From: Bradyrhizobium barranii subsp. barranii
GTDB taxonomy: Bacteria; Pseudomonadota; Alphaproteobacteria; Rhizobiales; Xanthobacteraceae
Assembly (NCBI RefSeq): GCF_017565645.3
Contig: NZ_CP086136.1
Coordinates: 3,331,501 to 3,395,500, forward strand
DNA: 64,000 nucleotides
Reading direction: 5' to 3'
The translations under genes were made by a program, and so were the position numbers. The notes below the pieces were generated by a model that saw nothing but the letters and a program-made list of their open reading frames with translations, made no database searches and was not told the DNA's origin. Below are positions 1 through 8,149 of the stretch, piece by piece (positions within the stretch are counted from its first letter, which is position 1; each line of letters starts with the position of its first letter).

Positions 1-763
1 AGGACGGCACCGTCCAGGTCGGATTGAGCACGACGCTGGTGATCTGGGCCGTCAGGGTCGGCGAGGGCTTTTCGGTCTTGCCGACGATGACGCGATAGCG
101 CCGCACCACCACATCGTTCTCGACCGCTTCGGCAAACGCGGCGGGGATGTTGACCACGACATAGCGCTGGCCGAAGCCGAAATTCATGTTCTCGAGCCGC
201 TGGAGCGAAGCCTCCAGCTGCCGGATGCGCTTCTGCACGGAGACGTTCATCGCCGCGACCGTGCGCGGCGTCACCGTGCCGGTCGGCGCCAGTCCATGGC
301 GGGCCTGGAAGCGTTTTACGGCGTCGGCGAGATCTTGGTCGAAGGCGCCGGTCGCCTTGTCGGCGGCGAGATCGCCGGAGAGGATTAGTCGCTTGCGCAG
401 CTGCTCGTCGCTGGCGCCTTGGACGCCGAGGGCGAACTTGGCATCGGCAGGGATGGTCGGCCAGCCGCCGCGTACGGCAAGATCGGAGTAGCTGAGCGCG
501 GCATCCTTGATGCGCTGGGCCGAGCCCTCGTCATAGGTTGGCTCATGCGTCAGCGCGAGTGCCGCAGCGGAGCGGCTCTCCGCCGTCGAAGCGGGCGCGG
601 CAGCCTTCGGCGCGGCAGCATGGGCCGGGTTCGCCGCCGCCGGTACCGTACCGGCCGTCGTGGCAGGCCTCGGGCCTGCCTGTCCCGTGGTTTCGGTTTG
701 CGCCAGCGCGGAAGCGCTCGCGAGCACGCCGACGGCAACGATCATCGCATGGCGTTTCGACAT
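1..763 (-). CDS. L,D-transpeptidase (YcbB/LdtD-like), 5' part only
   Basis: The reading frame starts at the CAT at 761-763 (MSKRHAMI...) and runs off the left edge, so only about the first 254 residues are visible. A signal peptide with AxA cleavage (ASALAQ) is followed by a low-complexity Ala/Pro linker. Next come a helical scaffold segment and a peptidoglycan-binding-like repeat (FDQDLADAVKRFQARHGL...GTVTPRTVAAMN). The start of the catalytic domain is recognisable (RYVVVNIPAAFAEAVEN, RYRVIVGKTEKPSPTL). Family members make 3-3 cross-links in periplasmic peptidoglycan. The catalytic Cys and His would lie outside the window, so activity cannot be judged. An insertion sequence begins about 105 bp upstream of the start and may have displaced the native promoter. 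Confidence 0.8.
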   Translation of the reverse strand, partial: MSKRHAMIVAVGVLASASALAQTETTGQAGPRPATTAGTVPAAANPAHAAAPKAAAPASTAESRSAAALALTHEPTYDEGSAQRIKDAALSYSDLAVRGGWPTIPADAKFALGVQGASDEQLRKRLILSGDLAADKATGAFDQDLADAVKRFQARHGLAPTGTVTPRTVAAMNVSVQKRIRQLEASLQRLENMNFGFGQRYVVVNIPAAFAEAVENDVVVRRYRVIVGKTEKPSPTLTAQITSVVLNPTWTVPS

Positions 764-864
764 GTGTCCCGTTTCCCCACGAGGACGAGGCCCGGACGGG
801 CGCTCGCATTGGCAATTCCCGCTCGCCGCGCTGCGTGCGCCGATTCGCAAAAATCGGCGGGAAG

Positions 865-2502
865 CTAGCCCGTCTTATTCGTAAGAGTGCGCCTGAGGGC
901 TGGCGAGCGTGGTGTAAAGCGCTGATGCGGCGTAGGATTCGGTTGCGAAGCCACCCCATCACCTTCAACCGCGAACGCCACGCCCGCCATGACCGATGAT
1001 ACGATTCTGCCCTTCTCGTTTCCAGCCGTTCACGCCAAGAAAGTCACAGCTGCCTTCGATGGCGGTCGCCTGACCTCGAACGGGGGCGTGATGCTTCTGG
1101 CGATGGCCGAGCGGCGTCTCGGCTTGGCCGACAATCTGGCCCGGGTGTTCCCGGATCGGCGCGATCCGACGCGGGTCGTGCACAGCCTTGTCGATATGTT
1201 CCGCGCGCGCATGTTCGCGATCTGCTGCGGCTACGAGGACGCCGACGACCTCGATCATCTGCGGTCCGATCCCGCATTCAAGCTGGCCTGCGGACGGCTG
1301 CCGGACACGGGCCGCGATCTGTGTTCCCAACCGACGCTGTCGCGGCTGGAGAATGCTCCGCGCCTGCGCGACGTGATCCGACTGACCTACATTTTGGTCG
1401 ACGCATGGATGGATAGCTACCCGCGCGAGCCGGCATCCGTCACGCTCGACATCGATGATACCTGCGACGTCGTCCACGGCCATCAGCAGCTCTCGCTGTT
1501 CAACGCTCATTATGACGAACGCTGCTTCCTGCCGATCCACGTCTACGACACGGAGAAGAGCCGGCCCGTGGCCGTCGTGCTGCGGCCCGGCAAGACGCCG
1601 GGCGGCGTCGAGGTGCGTGCCCATCTGCGCCGCCTGGTACGGCATATCCGGACGCGATGGCACAACACGCAAATTACGTTCCGTGGCGACGGGCACTATG
1701 CCCGGCCGGAGGCCATGGCGTGGTGCGAGACCAACGGCATCGACTACATCTTCGGTCTGTCCGGCACCAAGCCTCTCGCCAGAAAAGTCGACGAGGTCGC
1801 CGACGACATCCGCACGCGACGCGCCATCGAGAACCTGCCGGTTCTGCGTGGCTATACCGAGACGCGCCACAAGGCAAAGTCCTGGGATCGCGAACGGCGC
1901 ACTGTCGCCCGTATTGAGGCGACGATGCTCGGCCTCGACATCCGCTTCGTCGTCACCAGCCTCGATGTCGGCTCGGCCGAGTGGATCTACGACAGCCTGT
2001 ATTGCGCGCGCGGCCAAGCCGAGAATCTGATCAAGCTGCATAAGACGCAGCTCGCCTCCGATCGCACCAGCTGCCGTTCGGCGCTCGCCAACCAGGTCCG
2101 TCTCGTGCTCCATACGGCCGCTTATTGGCTGATGCTGACCGTGCGCGACGCCATTCCCAAAGCCCGGGAATTGGCCGCTGCCGAGTTCGCGACGCTGCGT
2201 CTTCGGCTCTTGAAAATCGCCGCCCGTGTCGTCGAGACCACGAGCCGCATTCGCCTTGCGTTTGCCGCGGCATGTCCCGAAGCCGACCTGATCTGCGGCT
2301 TGCCCGGCGCGCTGCTGCCGCTCGGTCCTTGACCGGCGGGGCGTCCGCCCCCGTTCGCCCAACCCATCCCTCAAGCGCGTTGCAAAGTACCGGTCGTCAG
2401 GCGGCGAAAAGCCGAAGGCAATCCTGTGCGCCTCGTCAGACAAGATGTGCGGCCGCATCAATCGGGCCCAAATGCCGCACTCTCACGAATAGGACGGGCT
2501 AG
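865..2502 (+). mobile_element. Complete IS1380-family insertion sequence
   Basis: Near-perfect terminal inverted repeats bracket the transposase gene. The left end reads CCCGTCTTATTCGTAAGAG from 869, and the right end read on the minus strand from 2498 is CCCGTCCTATTCGTGAGAG. About 22 of 25 positions match. Both ends are flanked by CTAG (865-868 and 2499-2502), a likely 4-bp target duplication, which makes the element 869-2498, about 1.63 kb. The size, end structure and single long transposase frame fit IS1380. The element looks intact and possibly still mobile. CTAG is itself palindromic, so it could instead be part of the repeats. Confidence 0.88.
989..2332 (+). CDS. IS1380-family transposase
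   Basis: This is a 447-residue DDE-type transposase filling most of the insertion sequence. Recognisable IS1380 features are the N-terminal FDGGRLTSNGGVMLL segment, the first catalytic Asp region (TLDIDDTCDVVHG), a second Asp (FRGDGHYARPE) and a C-terminal Glu region (CARGQAENLIKLHK). The length is normal for the family and the frame has no stop or shift. The ATG at 989 follows the left terminal repeat by about 95 bp, so transcription may start inside the element or read in from outside. No passenger gene is present. Confidence 0.93.
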   Translation: MTDDTILPFSFPAVHAKKVTAAFDGGRLTSNGGVMLLAMAERRLGLADNLARVFPDRRDPTRVVHSLVDMFRARMFAICCGYEDADDLDHLRSDPAFKLACGRLPDTGRDLCSQPTLSRLENAPRLRDVIRLTYILVDAWMDSYPREPASVTLDIDDTCDVVHGHQQLSLFNAHYDERCFLPIHVYDTEKSRPVAVVLRPGKTPGGVEVRAHLRRLVRHIRTRWHNTQITFRGDGHYARPEAMAWCETNGIDYIFGLSGTKPLARKVDEVADDIRTRRAIENLPVLRGYTETRHKAKSWDRERRTVARIEATMLGLDIRFVVTSLDVGSAEWIYDSLYCARGQAENLIKLHKTQLASDRTSCRSALANQVRLVLHTAAYWLMLTVRDAIPKARELAAAEFATLRLRLLKIAARVVETTSRIRLAFAAACPEADLICGLPGALLPLGP

Positions 2503-2792
2503 AGCCCCGGAATTGAGGTCCCATTGAGCACGGCAGTCGAAAGCCCGCGCGTTCGAGGCGGGGCGTCTCGATTGGGTCGCAGCAGGGGTGGGATCGGTTC
2601 GCGAAATCCGCGGCGATGGTGGGCAAATTGCCGGGAAATCCGCAGCAAGAAACCCGCAAGAAAAAAGGGCGGCCTGACCGCCCCGAAAGGAGAGCCGCGC
2701 GCAAGCGCGCGGACTGGGTCTCGTTCAATCCGGCCGCGCCCCCGTGACGCGGCGGATTGAACATCGGCCGTAAAGGTCCGAGCCCGATCGGC
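2503..2792. other. Intergenic stretch right of the insertion sequence
   Basis: No coding frame here has supporting features. The stretch holds three inverted repeats: 2667-2684 (terminator, listed separately), 2695-2712 (CCGCGCGC...GCGCGCGG) and 2725-2760. The last pairs TCAATCC...GCCGCG with CGCGGC...GGATTGA across a short loop. Lying directly downstream of the minus-strand XRE gene, these are best read as transcript 3'-end structures. Confidence 0.5.
2660..2684 (-). terminator. Rho-independent terminator of the LysR-XRE operon
   Basis: Read on the minus strand, a GGGCGGTCAGGCCGCCC hairpin (2667-2684) is followed directly by a run of T (2661-2666). It lies about 110 bp past the stop of the XRE gene. 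Between them is a second strong hairpin at 2725-2760. Confidence 0.75.
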
Positions 2793-3185
2793 TCAGGCCT
2801 CGTTCGCTGCGATCGATTCCATCAGCGAGACGAGCTGACGCTGCACCGTCTGGTCCTTGATCTTGCTGTAGGCGCGCAGCAGGCGGAGGCTGAAGGCGGA
2901 ATCGAGGAACAGCAGGCTCTCGACTTCGCGCGCCTTGTTGTCGCCGTCATAGAAGAAGGTCACGGGCACATCGAGGGCGGTGGCGATCTGCTGAAGCCGA
3001 GCCGCGCCGACGCGATTGACGCCCTTCTCGTATTTCTGGACCTGCTGGAAGCTCACGCCGAGCTTCTCGCCGAGCTCGGCCTGCGAGATCTTCATCTCGA
3101 CGCGCCGCAGACGGATCCGCTTGCCAAGCTCAATGTCCGGCTTGCCGGCGCTGCGCTGCTTCATTCTTTTCGCCGCTGCTTTCAT
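2793..3185 (-). CDS. XRE-family HTH transcriptional regulator
   Basis: This 130-residue protein has a canonical Cro/CI-type helix-turn-helix at about residues 20-75 (LGKRIRLRRVEMKISQAELG, then LGVSFQQVQKYEKGVNRVGA). A C-terminal helical region carries the family-typical FFYDGDNKAREVESLL segment. Proteins of this layout are widespread in rhizobia and include the PhrR type. Its start is only 4 bp after the stop of the upstream LysR gene, so the two are almost certainly cotranscribed and possibly translationally coupled. The basic N-terminus (MKAAAKRMKQRSAGK) leaves a second possible start at Met8. No toxin partner is adjacent, so I do not read it as an antitoxin. Confidence 0.9.
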   Translation of the reverse strand: MKAAAKRMKQRSAGKPDIELGKRIRLRRVEMKISQAELGEKLGVSFQQVQKYEKGVNRVGAARLQQIATALDVPVTFFYDGDNKAREVESLLFLDSAFSLRLLRAYSKIKDQTVQRQLVSLMESIAANEA

Positions 3186-3189
3186 ACTC

Positions 3190-4239
3190 TCACCTTTGTT
3201 CTTCGGTTGAAAATCCCCCGAAGAGCTGGGTCAGGGGTTCGCCCATATACTCGTCCTTGAATTCATGCGGATGCACGAACTCTTCCTTAAACCACGGGAA
3301 TCGCGCCGGATTGAAAGCTTCGATCAGCCAGTCAATCATGTGCCGAACGCGTGGAATCCGGCCGCTACCAGGGTGGTAGGACAACCAGATATCCAGCGGC
3401 CTGTTCAGCTCGACCTCCAGTGGAATCAACTTCCCGCCAAGCGCAATGGCGTAGCTCGGGAATACGCCGATGCCGGCGCCATTCGCGACCGCCCAATAAT
3501 TGGCGCTTGAGACGTTGGTCTTCATGACCAGCAGGTCACGTTCCGGAACGCCTGGGAAGAAGCTCTCGAAGGTTTCCTTGGCGGCAAGCTGGTCGGCGAA
3601 TTGCAGCACCAGGCGGTGCTTGATCAATTCGAGCGCCGAGCGCGGCGTGCCGTGTTTTTCAAGGTATTTTTCCGAAGCCCAGAACATCAGGTGCATGCGG
3701 CCGAGCCGCACCAGCTTGACGTCGAGCGCCGAGGGACGCGACAGATGGATGGCGACGTCGGCCTCGTGACGAGAGACGTCGGCCGAGCGCATCGCGCAAT
3801 GCAAGTCGACCAGGATCTTCGGATAGGCCTGCTGGAATTCGACCAGCCGCGGGGCGAGCCAGAACGTCCCGAGACCCTCGGTGACGGCCACACGAACTTC
3901 GCCGGACAGGGCGTTGGCCGTCGAATCGCTGGTGCGCAGCACGTCGAAGGCGGCCGCCTCCATGCGCTCGACGGCGGAGACCACCAGTGCACCTTCATCG
4001 GTCAGATGCGTGCCGTGGACGTCGCGAGTGAACAGGGTGGTGCCGGTCTGGCGCTCGAAATCATCAATCCGGCGGCGGACGGCGTTGATCGACAGCGACA
4101 GGCGTTCAGACGCCGAGCGAAAACTGCCGCATCGAACGACTTCCAGGAATATGCGGGCCGCATCCCAATCGGAGAGGCCGCTGATGTTGATCTTTGGGCG
4201 TTCCTCCTGTGGAACGCCCCTTTCCGCCAAGGAGTGCAT
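3190..4239 (-). CDS. LysR-family transcriptional regulator
   Basis: The 349-residue protein has a winged HTH at about residues 20-85 (DWDAARIFLEVVRCGSFRSA, LSLSINAVRRRIDDFERQTG, TLFTRDVHGTHLTDEG). A periplasmic-binding-like effector domain follows, and the C-terminal tail is longer than usual (about residues 310-349). LysR proteins are usually autoregulatory tetramers that respond to a small-molecule coinducer. Here no divergent metabolic gene is adjacent; the gene is instead followed 4 bp later by an XRE regulator. The target and effector are unknown. A shorter start is possible, since residues 1-20 precede the conserved HTH. Confidence 0.9.
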   Translation of the reverse strand: MHSLAERGVPQEERPKINISGLSDWDAARIFLEVVRCGSFRSASERLSLSINAVRRRIDDFERQTGTTLFTRDVHGTHLTDEGALVVSAVERMEAAAFDVLRTSDSTANALSGEVRVAVTEGLGTFWLAPRLVEFQQAYPKILVDLHCAMRSADVSRHEADVAIHLSRPSALDVKLVRLGRMHLMFWASEKYLEKHGTPRSALELIKHRLVLQFADQLAAKETFESFFPGVPERDLLVMKTNVSSANYWAVANGAGIGVFPSYAIALGGKLIPLEVELNRPLDIWLSYHPGSGRIPRVRHMIDWLIEAFNPARFPWFKEEFVHPHEFKDEYMGEPLTQLFGGFSTEEQR

Positions 4240-4721
4240 ACAAGTCCCTTCGGGTTGCTAAACTGGCAGAATTGGGCGCAAACCACAACCACTGCGGGTT
4301 GGGGAACGGCGACTTTTGAACGCCATCGTTACTGCCTCGTGGGCGGTATCCGAGTGTTACCAAGGCTGAGAATCGAATCGGCCGACCAACGTTGGAATGA
4401 GGGGTGTGGCGTGAGTTCCGTTGCGAGCCCTGAAATGGCTGCAGGATTGTCGGCGCTTTCCGTCACGGAAGTCCTTGCGCGCGAGCTGTCGCCGCGCGGA
4501 ATGGGTCGATCATCCGGTGCCGCGCGTTCGACTCCCGGCCACGACGATAATGGCGTCCCGCGCAGCGGGTCGATGTTCGCGGGAGCCACGGTTTCCCGGC
4601 AAAATCGTACTGAAATCATGTTCGGAGGCGTCGGCGCCTCGTGTTATTCTCGGTATCCCATGGGGGCCGAGGGGATTTCCAAAAACACGTCTCGCAGGCC
4701 GAACTAACGGAAAGAACGCCG
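4240..4721. other. Intergenic stretch with no supported gene
   Basis: About 480 bp lie between the LysR start and the small plus-strand gene. Frames on both strands exist, but none shows domain features, good start signals or sensible composition. The region should contain the LysR promoter (minus strand) and the promoter of the 4722 gene. I do not see a convincing binding-site motif. Confidence 0.4.
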
Positions 4722-4985
4722 GTGTCGCATTCAGACGAACAGTTGCAGTCGGTGCTGGAAACGCTTGAGGAGTGCCGCAAGGTTCTCAACGAGAGCAATA
4801 ACCGCGAGTCGGCCGAGCTGCTGTCTATCGTCATCCTCGACGTGCGGATGAAGCTCAAAGGAATTGACAGTGCCGATCTCAAGGCGCTGTGCGACGAAAT
4901 GTTGCGGAGCGCTGGAAGCGAACCGCAGCCCCCCTCCAAGCAGCAGGACCAGCCCCGGCGTCCGCTGCTCCGCGTGGTGAAGTAG
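4722..4985 (+). CDS. Small conserved-looking hypothetical protein
   Basis: I place the start at the GTG of 4722, giving 87 residues (MSHSDEQLQSVLETLEECRK...). A purine-rich GGAAAG lies about 8 bp before it. An in-frame ATG at 4641 would add 27 residues of unlikely composition. The protein is acidic and helical (residues 5-65, with heptad-like Leu spacing) and ends in a Pro/Gln-rich tail. No domain is recognised. It lies about 200 bp upstream of ccdA on the same strand. Confidence 0.6.
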   Translation: MSHSDEQLQSVLETLEECRKVLNESNNRESAELLSIVILDVRMKLKGIDSADLKALCDEMLRSAGSEPQPPSKQQDQPRRPLLRVVK

Positions 4986-5192
4986 CCGCGCCGCCGAGTC
5001 TCGCTTTTTGGCGAGGTTTGTGCGCGTCCCGATGCCGCATCTGTGATCGCAGACGGCATCGGGAGGAGCCTGGTTTCGTGCGCCTCTGTTGTGCGCATTC
5101 CCCGGCATCGGCTACACCAGAGCCGGTTCGGCTCCCGCCCGCGCGCATTCCCGGCGCGCGGCCAAAGAGCCTGAGATGGCTCCGACTGCATC

Positions 5193-5924
5193 ATGCAAAA
5201 TGTCTCGATCCCGGCGGCCCTGATTGCCGGCCTCGTCAGCTTCCTCTCTCCCTGCGTTCTGCCCCTGGTTCCGCCCTATCTGATCTATCTCACGGGCGCC
5301 ACGATCGAGCATGTCGAGAACAAGGAGCCGGCCTCGGCGTCCAAGCGCGCCATCATGATGTCGGCGCTCCTGTTCGTGCTCGGTTTCTCCACGGTGTTCG
5401 TGGCGCTCGGCGCCAGCGCTTCGCTGATCGGCGGGCTGATTCGTGCCTGGTCGGCCGAGCTGTCGATCCTTGCCGGCATCGTCATCATCATCATGGGCCT
5501 GCACTTCCTGGGACTGACGCGGATCGGCCTGTTGATGCGCGAGGGGCGCCTGACCGCGCCCAAGCCTGTCGGCCTGTGGGGCGCCTATGTGATGGGCCTC
5601 GCCTTCGCCTTCGGCTGGACGCCGTGCATCGGCCCGATCCTTGCCGCGATCCTCTCGATCGCTGCGGCGGAGGCGACGGTGACGAAGGGGGCGGGCCTGC
5701 TCGCAGTCTATTCGGCCGGCCTCGGCATTCCCTTCCTGATCGCCGCCCTGATGATCGAGCAGTTCTCGAAGCTGTTCGCGCGCATGAAGGGCCAGCTCGT
5801 CAATGTCGAGCGCGCCATGGGCGTCCTGATGGTGATCACCGGCATCGGCTTCCTCACCGGCACGGTCTCGAATGTCAGCATCTGGCTGCTCGAGACGTTC
5901 CCGGCGCTGCAGACGATCGGTTAG
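5193..5924 (+). CDS. ccdA: Cytochrome c biogenesis protein CcdA (thiol-disulfide transporter)
   Basis: This 243-residue protein has six predicted membrane helices. The paired family motifs are each centred on a redox Cys: LSPCVLPLVPPYL (Cys21) and GWTPCIGPIL (Cys145). CcdA carries reducing equivalents from cytoplasmic thioredoxin across the inner membrane to periplasmic thiol proteins, mainly for heme attachment to c-type cytochromes. The length matches the short CcdA type, without the periplasmic DsbD domains. No ccm or thioredoxin genes are adjacent, so it stands alone. Downstream it converges on the histidine kinase gene, with a one-base gap. Confidence 0.93.
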   Translation: MQNVSIPAALIAGLVSFLSPCVLPLVPPYLIYLTGATIEHVENKEPASASKRAIMMSALLFVLGFSTVFVALGASASLIGGLIRAWSAELSILAGIVIIIMGLHFLGLTRIGLLMREGRLTAPKPVGLWGAYVMGLAFAFGWTPCIGPILAAILSIAAAEATVTKGAGLLAVYSAGLGIPFLIAALMIEQFSKLFARMKGQLVNVERAMGVLMVITGIGFLTGTVSNVSIWLLETFPALQTIG

Positions 5925-5925
5925 C

Positions 5926-7239
5926 TCACGCGGTCGGCACGGTAGTCAGGTCAAGCCGGACATGCGCGACGATGCCGGTCGCGCCGCTCCGGTTCTGATG
6001 CATCAGCCTGAAGCCGTGCCGGTCGGCGGTGGATTTGGCGATCGCAAGACCAAGCCCGGTCCCCTCGACGCCCTGGGGCGCAGCCCTGAAGAAGCGGTCG
6101 TAGATGAACGGCATGGCGTCCTCGGGAATGCCTGGGCCGTCGTCGACGATCTCCAGCGCGCAAATCTTGCCGTCATTGACGACCCTGAGTTCCACGGAGC
6201 CGCCTGAACCTGAATAGCGAATAGCGTTATCCAGCAGGATGGCGATGAGCTTGGCGATCGCGTCGCGATCGCCGAGGAACCTGCACGGTGTCTCCGCCGT
6301 CATCGCGAGCTGGACGTCGCGCGCCTCAGCCAGCGGATAGAAGTCGGCCAGCAACGACGTCGCGAGCGCGGCAAGATCGATGTCGTCGCGCTTCTGGATC
6401 GAGGCGCCTTCCGTTCTGGCCATTTCGAGCAACTGGCTCGCCAGATGCGATGCGCGCCGCACGCCGTCCCGAAGTTCGTCGGCAAGCTCGCGAGTCTGTC
6501 CGGACAGGTCCGCGGCGATCAGGTTTTCCGCCTGGATCTGGAGAGCGGCCAGAGGTGTCCTCAGTTCGTGCGCCGCGTCCGCCACGAAGCGGCGCTGCGC
6601 TTCGAGTGCCGATCGGTGACGATCGACGAGCTTGTCGATGGCAACGATCAGGGGAGCCACTTCCGCCGGTACGCCCACCGGACGCAGGGGCTCCTGCGCA
6701 TCGACGCTGCGCTGGCCGATTTCGGCCGACAGCCGTTGCAGACCGCCCATCGTGCGGCTGATCGACCAACCCAGAACGGCCCAGACCAGCGGGATGGCGA
6801 GCAGCAGCGGAAGCGCGGCGCCTGTCGCCGCGTGCAGCGCGATCTCGTGCCTGGCGCTCCACGCCTGCGCGATCTGGATATCGTGCTGCGCGTGGCTCCA
6901 GCGATAGACGCGCCAATCCTGCCCGTCGGCGGTCACGTCGGACAATCCCGGCACTGATTGCCAGGGAATATCGATCGGAGGACCCGCTCGATGCACCAGC
7001 GCGCCGGAGCGATCCCAGATGCGGACGACCAACTGATCCTCGTCTTCGCTTTCGAGCAGCGGACCCGCACCGTTGCGGTCGCCTGGACCGACATTGACGG
7101 CGATCTCCTGCAACTGCGCGTCGAGGAACTTGTTCATCTCATAGGCGACCAGGCCGAACGATGTTGCCGTCGCCAGGAGGCCGATGGCGGCCAGCAACAG
7201 CGTCGCACGCGTGATGATGGTCTTGCGAAGAGAGCTCAT
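5926..7239 (-). CDS. Sensor histidine kinase (TctE/QseC/PmrB type)
   Basis: The 437-residue protein starts at 7239. An N-terminal transmembrane helix, a periplasmic sensor domain of about 120 residues and a second helix (GAALPLLLAIPLVWAVLGW) come first. HAMP-like, HisKA (FVADAAHELRTPLAAL) and HATPase domains follow, the last with N box LLDNAIRYS, G1 DDGPGIPEDA and G2 GTGLGLAIA. The ATG overlaps the TGA of the response regulator (ATGA), so translation is probably coupled. The pair lies divergent from a TonB siderophore receptor, as PfeRS and PirRS do next to their receptors. I therefore infer a role in sensing an iron chelate or metal, but the ligand is unknown. Confidence 0.93.
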   Translation of the reverse strand: MSSLRKTIITRATLLLAAIGLLATATSFGLVAYEMNKFLDAQLQEIAVNVGPGDRNGAGPLLESEDEDQLVVRIWDRSGALVHRAGPPIDIPWQSVPGLSDVTADGQDWRVYRWSHAQHDIQIAQAWSARHEIALHAATGAALPLLLAIPLVWAVLGWSISRTMGGLQRLSAEIGQRSVDAQEPLRPVGVPAEVAPLIVAIDKLVDRHRSALEAQRRFVADAAHELRTPLAALQIQAENLIAADLSGQTRELADELRDGVRRASHLASQLLEMARTEGASIQKRDDIDLAALATSLLADFYPLAEARDVQLAMTAETPCRFLGDRDAIAKLIAILLDNAIRYSGSGGSVELRVVNDGKICALEIVDDGPGIPEDAMPFIYDRFFRAAPQGVEGTGLGLAIAKSTADRHGFRLMHQNRSGATGIVAHVRLDLTTVPTA

Positions 7240-7898
7240 GATCCGGACTTCGTGACCATCCAACCGGCACCGCGGATGTTCCGGATGACGTCCTTGCCAT
7301 ACCGCTTGCGCAAGCCGTGGATGACGACGTCAACGGCGTTGCTCTGCACCTCGTCGCTCCAGCCGTAGATCCGGCTCTCGATCTGGCCTCGCGACAGAAT
7401 GGTTCCGGGACGCTCCATCAGGACGTACATCACCGAGAACTCCCGCGCGGAAAGCGTCGATTGGATGCCGCGGAAGGTCGCCACATGGGTCGATGGATCG
7501 AGCGTGATCTCCTTGCTGCTCATCAGCGAATTGGAGCGGTCGTTGACCCTGCGCATGACCGCGCGGATGCGCGCGAGCAGGGCGCGCAACTCGAACGGCT
7601 TGACGATGAAGTCGTCGGCGCCGAGATCGAGTCCCGCGACCATGTCTTCGACCCGGTCGCGGGCCGTGATCACCAGGATGGGCGAAGCCTTCCTGCTGCG
7701 CGCGGCCTTGAGAATCTCGAAGCCGGTCATGCCGGGCAGTCCGATATCGAGCAGCGTGATCGCGTGCTCGGCGCGTTGCAGCGCGGCGTAGCCGTCCTGT
7801 CCGTCGCGGGTCCAGTCCACGGTCATTCCGTTTCGCTTCAATCCGCGGACGAGCGCCTTGCCGAACATCGGATCGTCTTCGATCAGCAGGAGGCGCAT
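7236..7898 (-). CDS. OmpR/PhoB-family response regulator
   Basis: I choose the ATG at 7898 (MRLLLIEDD...), giving 220 residues. The upstream in-frame ATG at 7973 adds 25 residues not typical of the family. The receiver domain spans residues 1-115 with the acidic pair Glu7/Asp8, phospho-acceptor Asp51 (LLDIGLPG) and Lys of VKPFE. The C-terminal winged helix ends with RYGKDVIRNIRGAGWMV. The gene is upstream of, and overlaps by 4 bp, its histidine kinase. Three TCTAA repeats spaced 11 bp apart in the divergent intergenic region (8046-8072) are a natural candidate operator for this protein. Confidence 0.94.
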   Translation of the reverse strand: MRLLLIEDDPMFGKALVRGLKRNGMTVDWTRDGQDGYAALQRAEHAITLLDIGLPGMTGFEILKAARSRKASPILVITARDRVEDMVAGLDLGADDFIVKPFELRALLARIRAVMRRVNDRSNSLMSSKEITLDPSTHVATFRGIQSTLSAREFSVMYVLMERPGTILSRGQIESRIYGWSDEVQSNAVDVVIHGLRKRYGKDVIRNIRGAGWMVTKSGS

Positions 7899-7996
7899 TG
7901 ATTCAGGGAAATTCGCTGTGTTGGAGGGGCGGCGCGTCGCAGCACCAAGCGCCACATTCGACACCGTGGCCAAATGGTCAACCGCCTGCGCCTCAA

Positions 7997-8013
7997 TTTA
8001 GAACTCTTACAAA
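7997..8013. promoter_or_regulatory. Iron-control-element-like dyad
   Basis: TTTAGAA-CTC-TTACAAA is an imperfect inverted repeat in the divergent region between the two-component genes and the TonB receptor. It resembles the TTAGAA...TTCTAA type of element bound by Irr in rhizobia, with two mismatches in the right arm. Direct evidence is only the sequence match. Confidence 0.4.
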
Positions 8014-8044
8014 TTTGGGCGTGAGCGTAGAGAGGCTCGACCTA

Positions 8045-8078
8045 TTCTAAATCCGATCTAATCCTCATCTAATTCTTC
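8045..8078 (+). promoter_or_regulatory. Three 11-bp-phased TCTAA repeats, likely response-regulator operator
   Basis: TCTAA occurs at 8046-8050, 8057-8061 and 8068-8072, exactly 11 bp apart and all in the same orientation. The spacing is one helical turn. Direct repeats phased this way are the usual recognition layout for OmpR/PhoB/PmrA-type regulators. The site ends 77 bp before the TonB receptor start. An inverted single copy (TTAGA) lies at 7998-8002. Confidence 0.6.
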
Positions 8079-8149
8079 GCATTGCAGATGCGCCCCAGTT
8101 TGGGACCGCGAAGCCGTCTTTCAGAGCGGCACGCGAAGCTTTTGGGGCG

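Noticed and set aside
965..2461. 498-residue minus-strand frame opposite the transposase
   Set aside because: It is a shadow of the IS1380 transposase in GC-rich DNA; no domain pattern and highly skewed composition.
2793..3185. XRE protein as an antitoxin of a toxin-antitoxin pair
   Set aside because: Its operon partner is a full LysR regulator and no toxin-sized gene is adjacent.
4329..4619. 96-residue minus-strand frame upstream of LysR
   Set aside because: No start signal, no domain and composition typical of non-coding GC-rich DNA.
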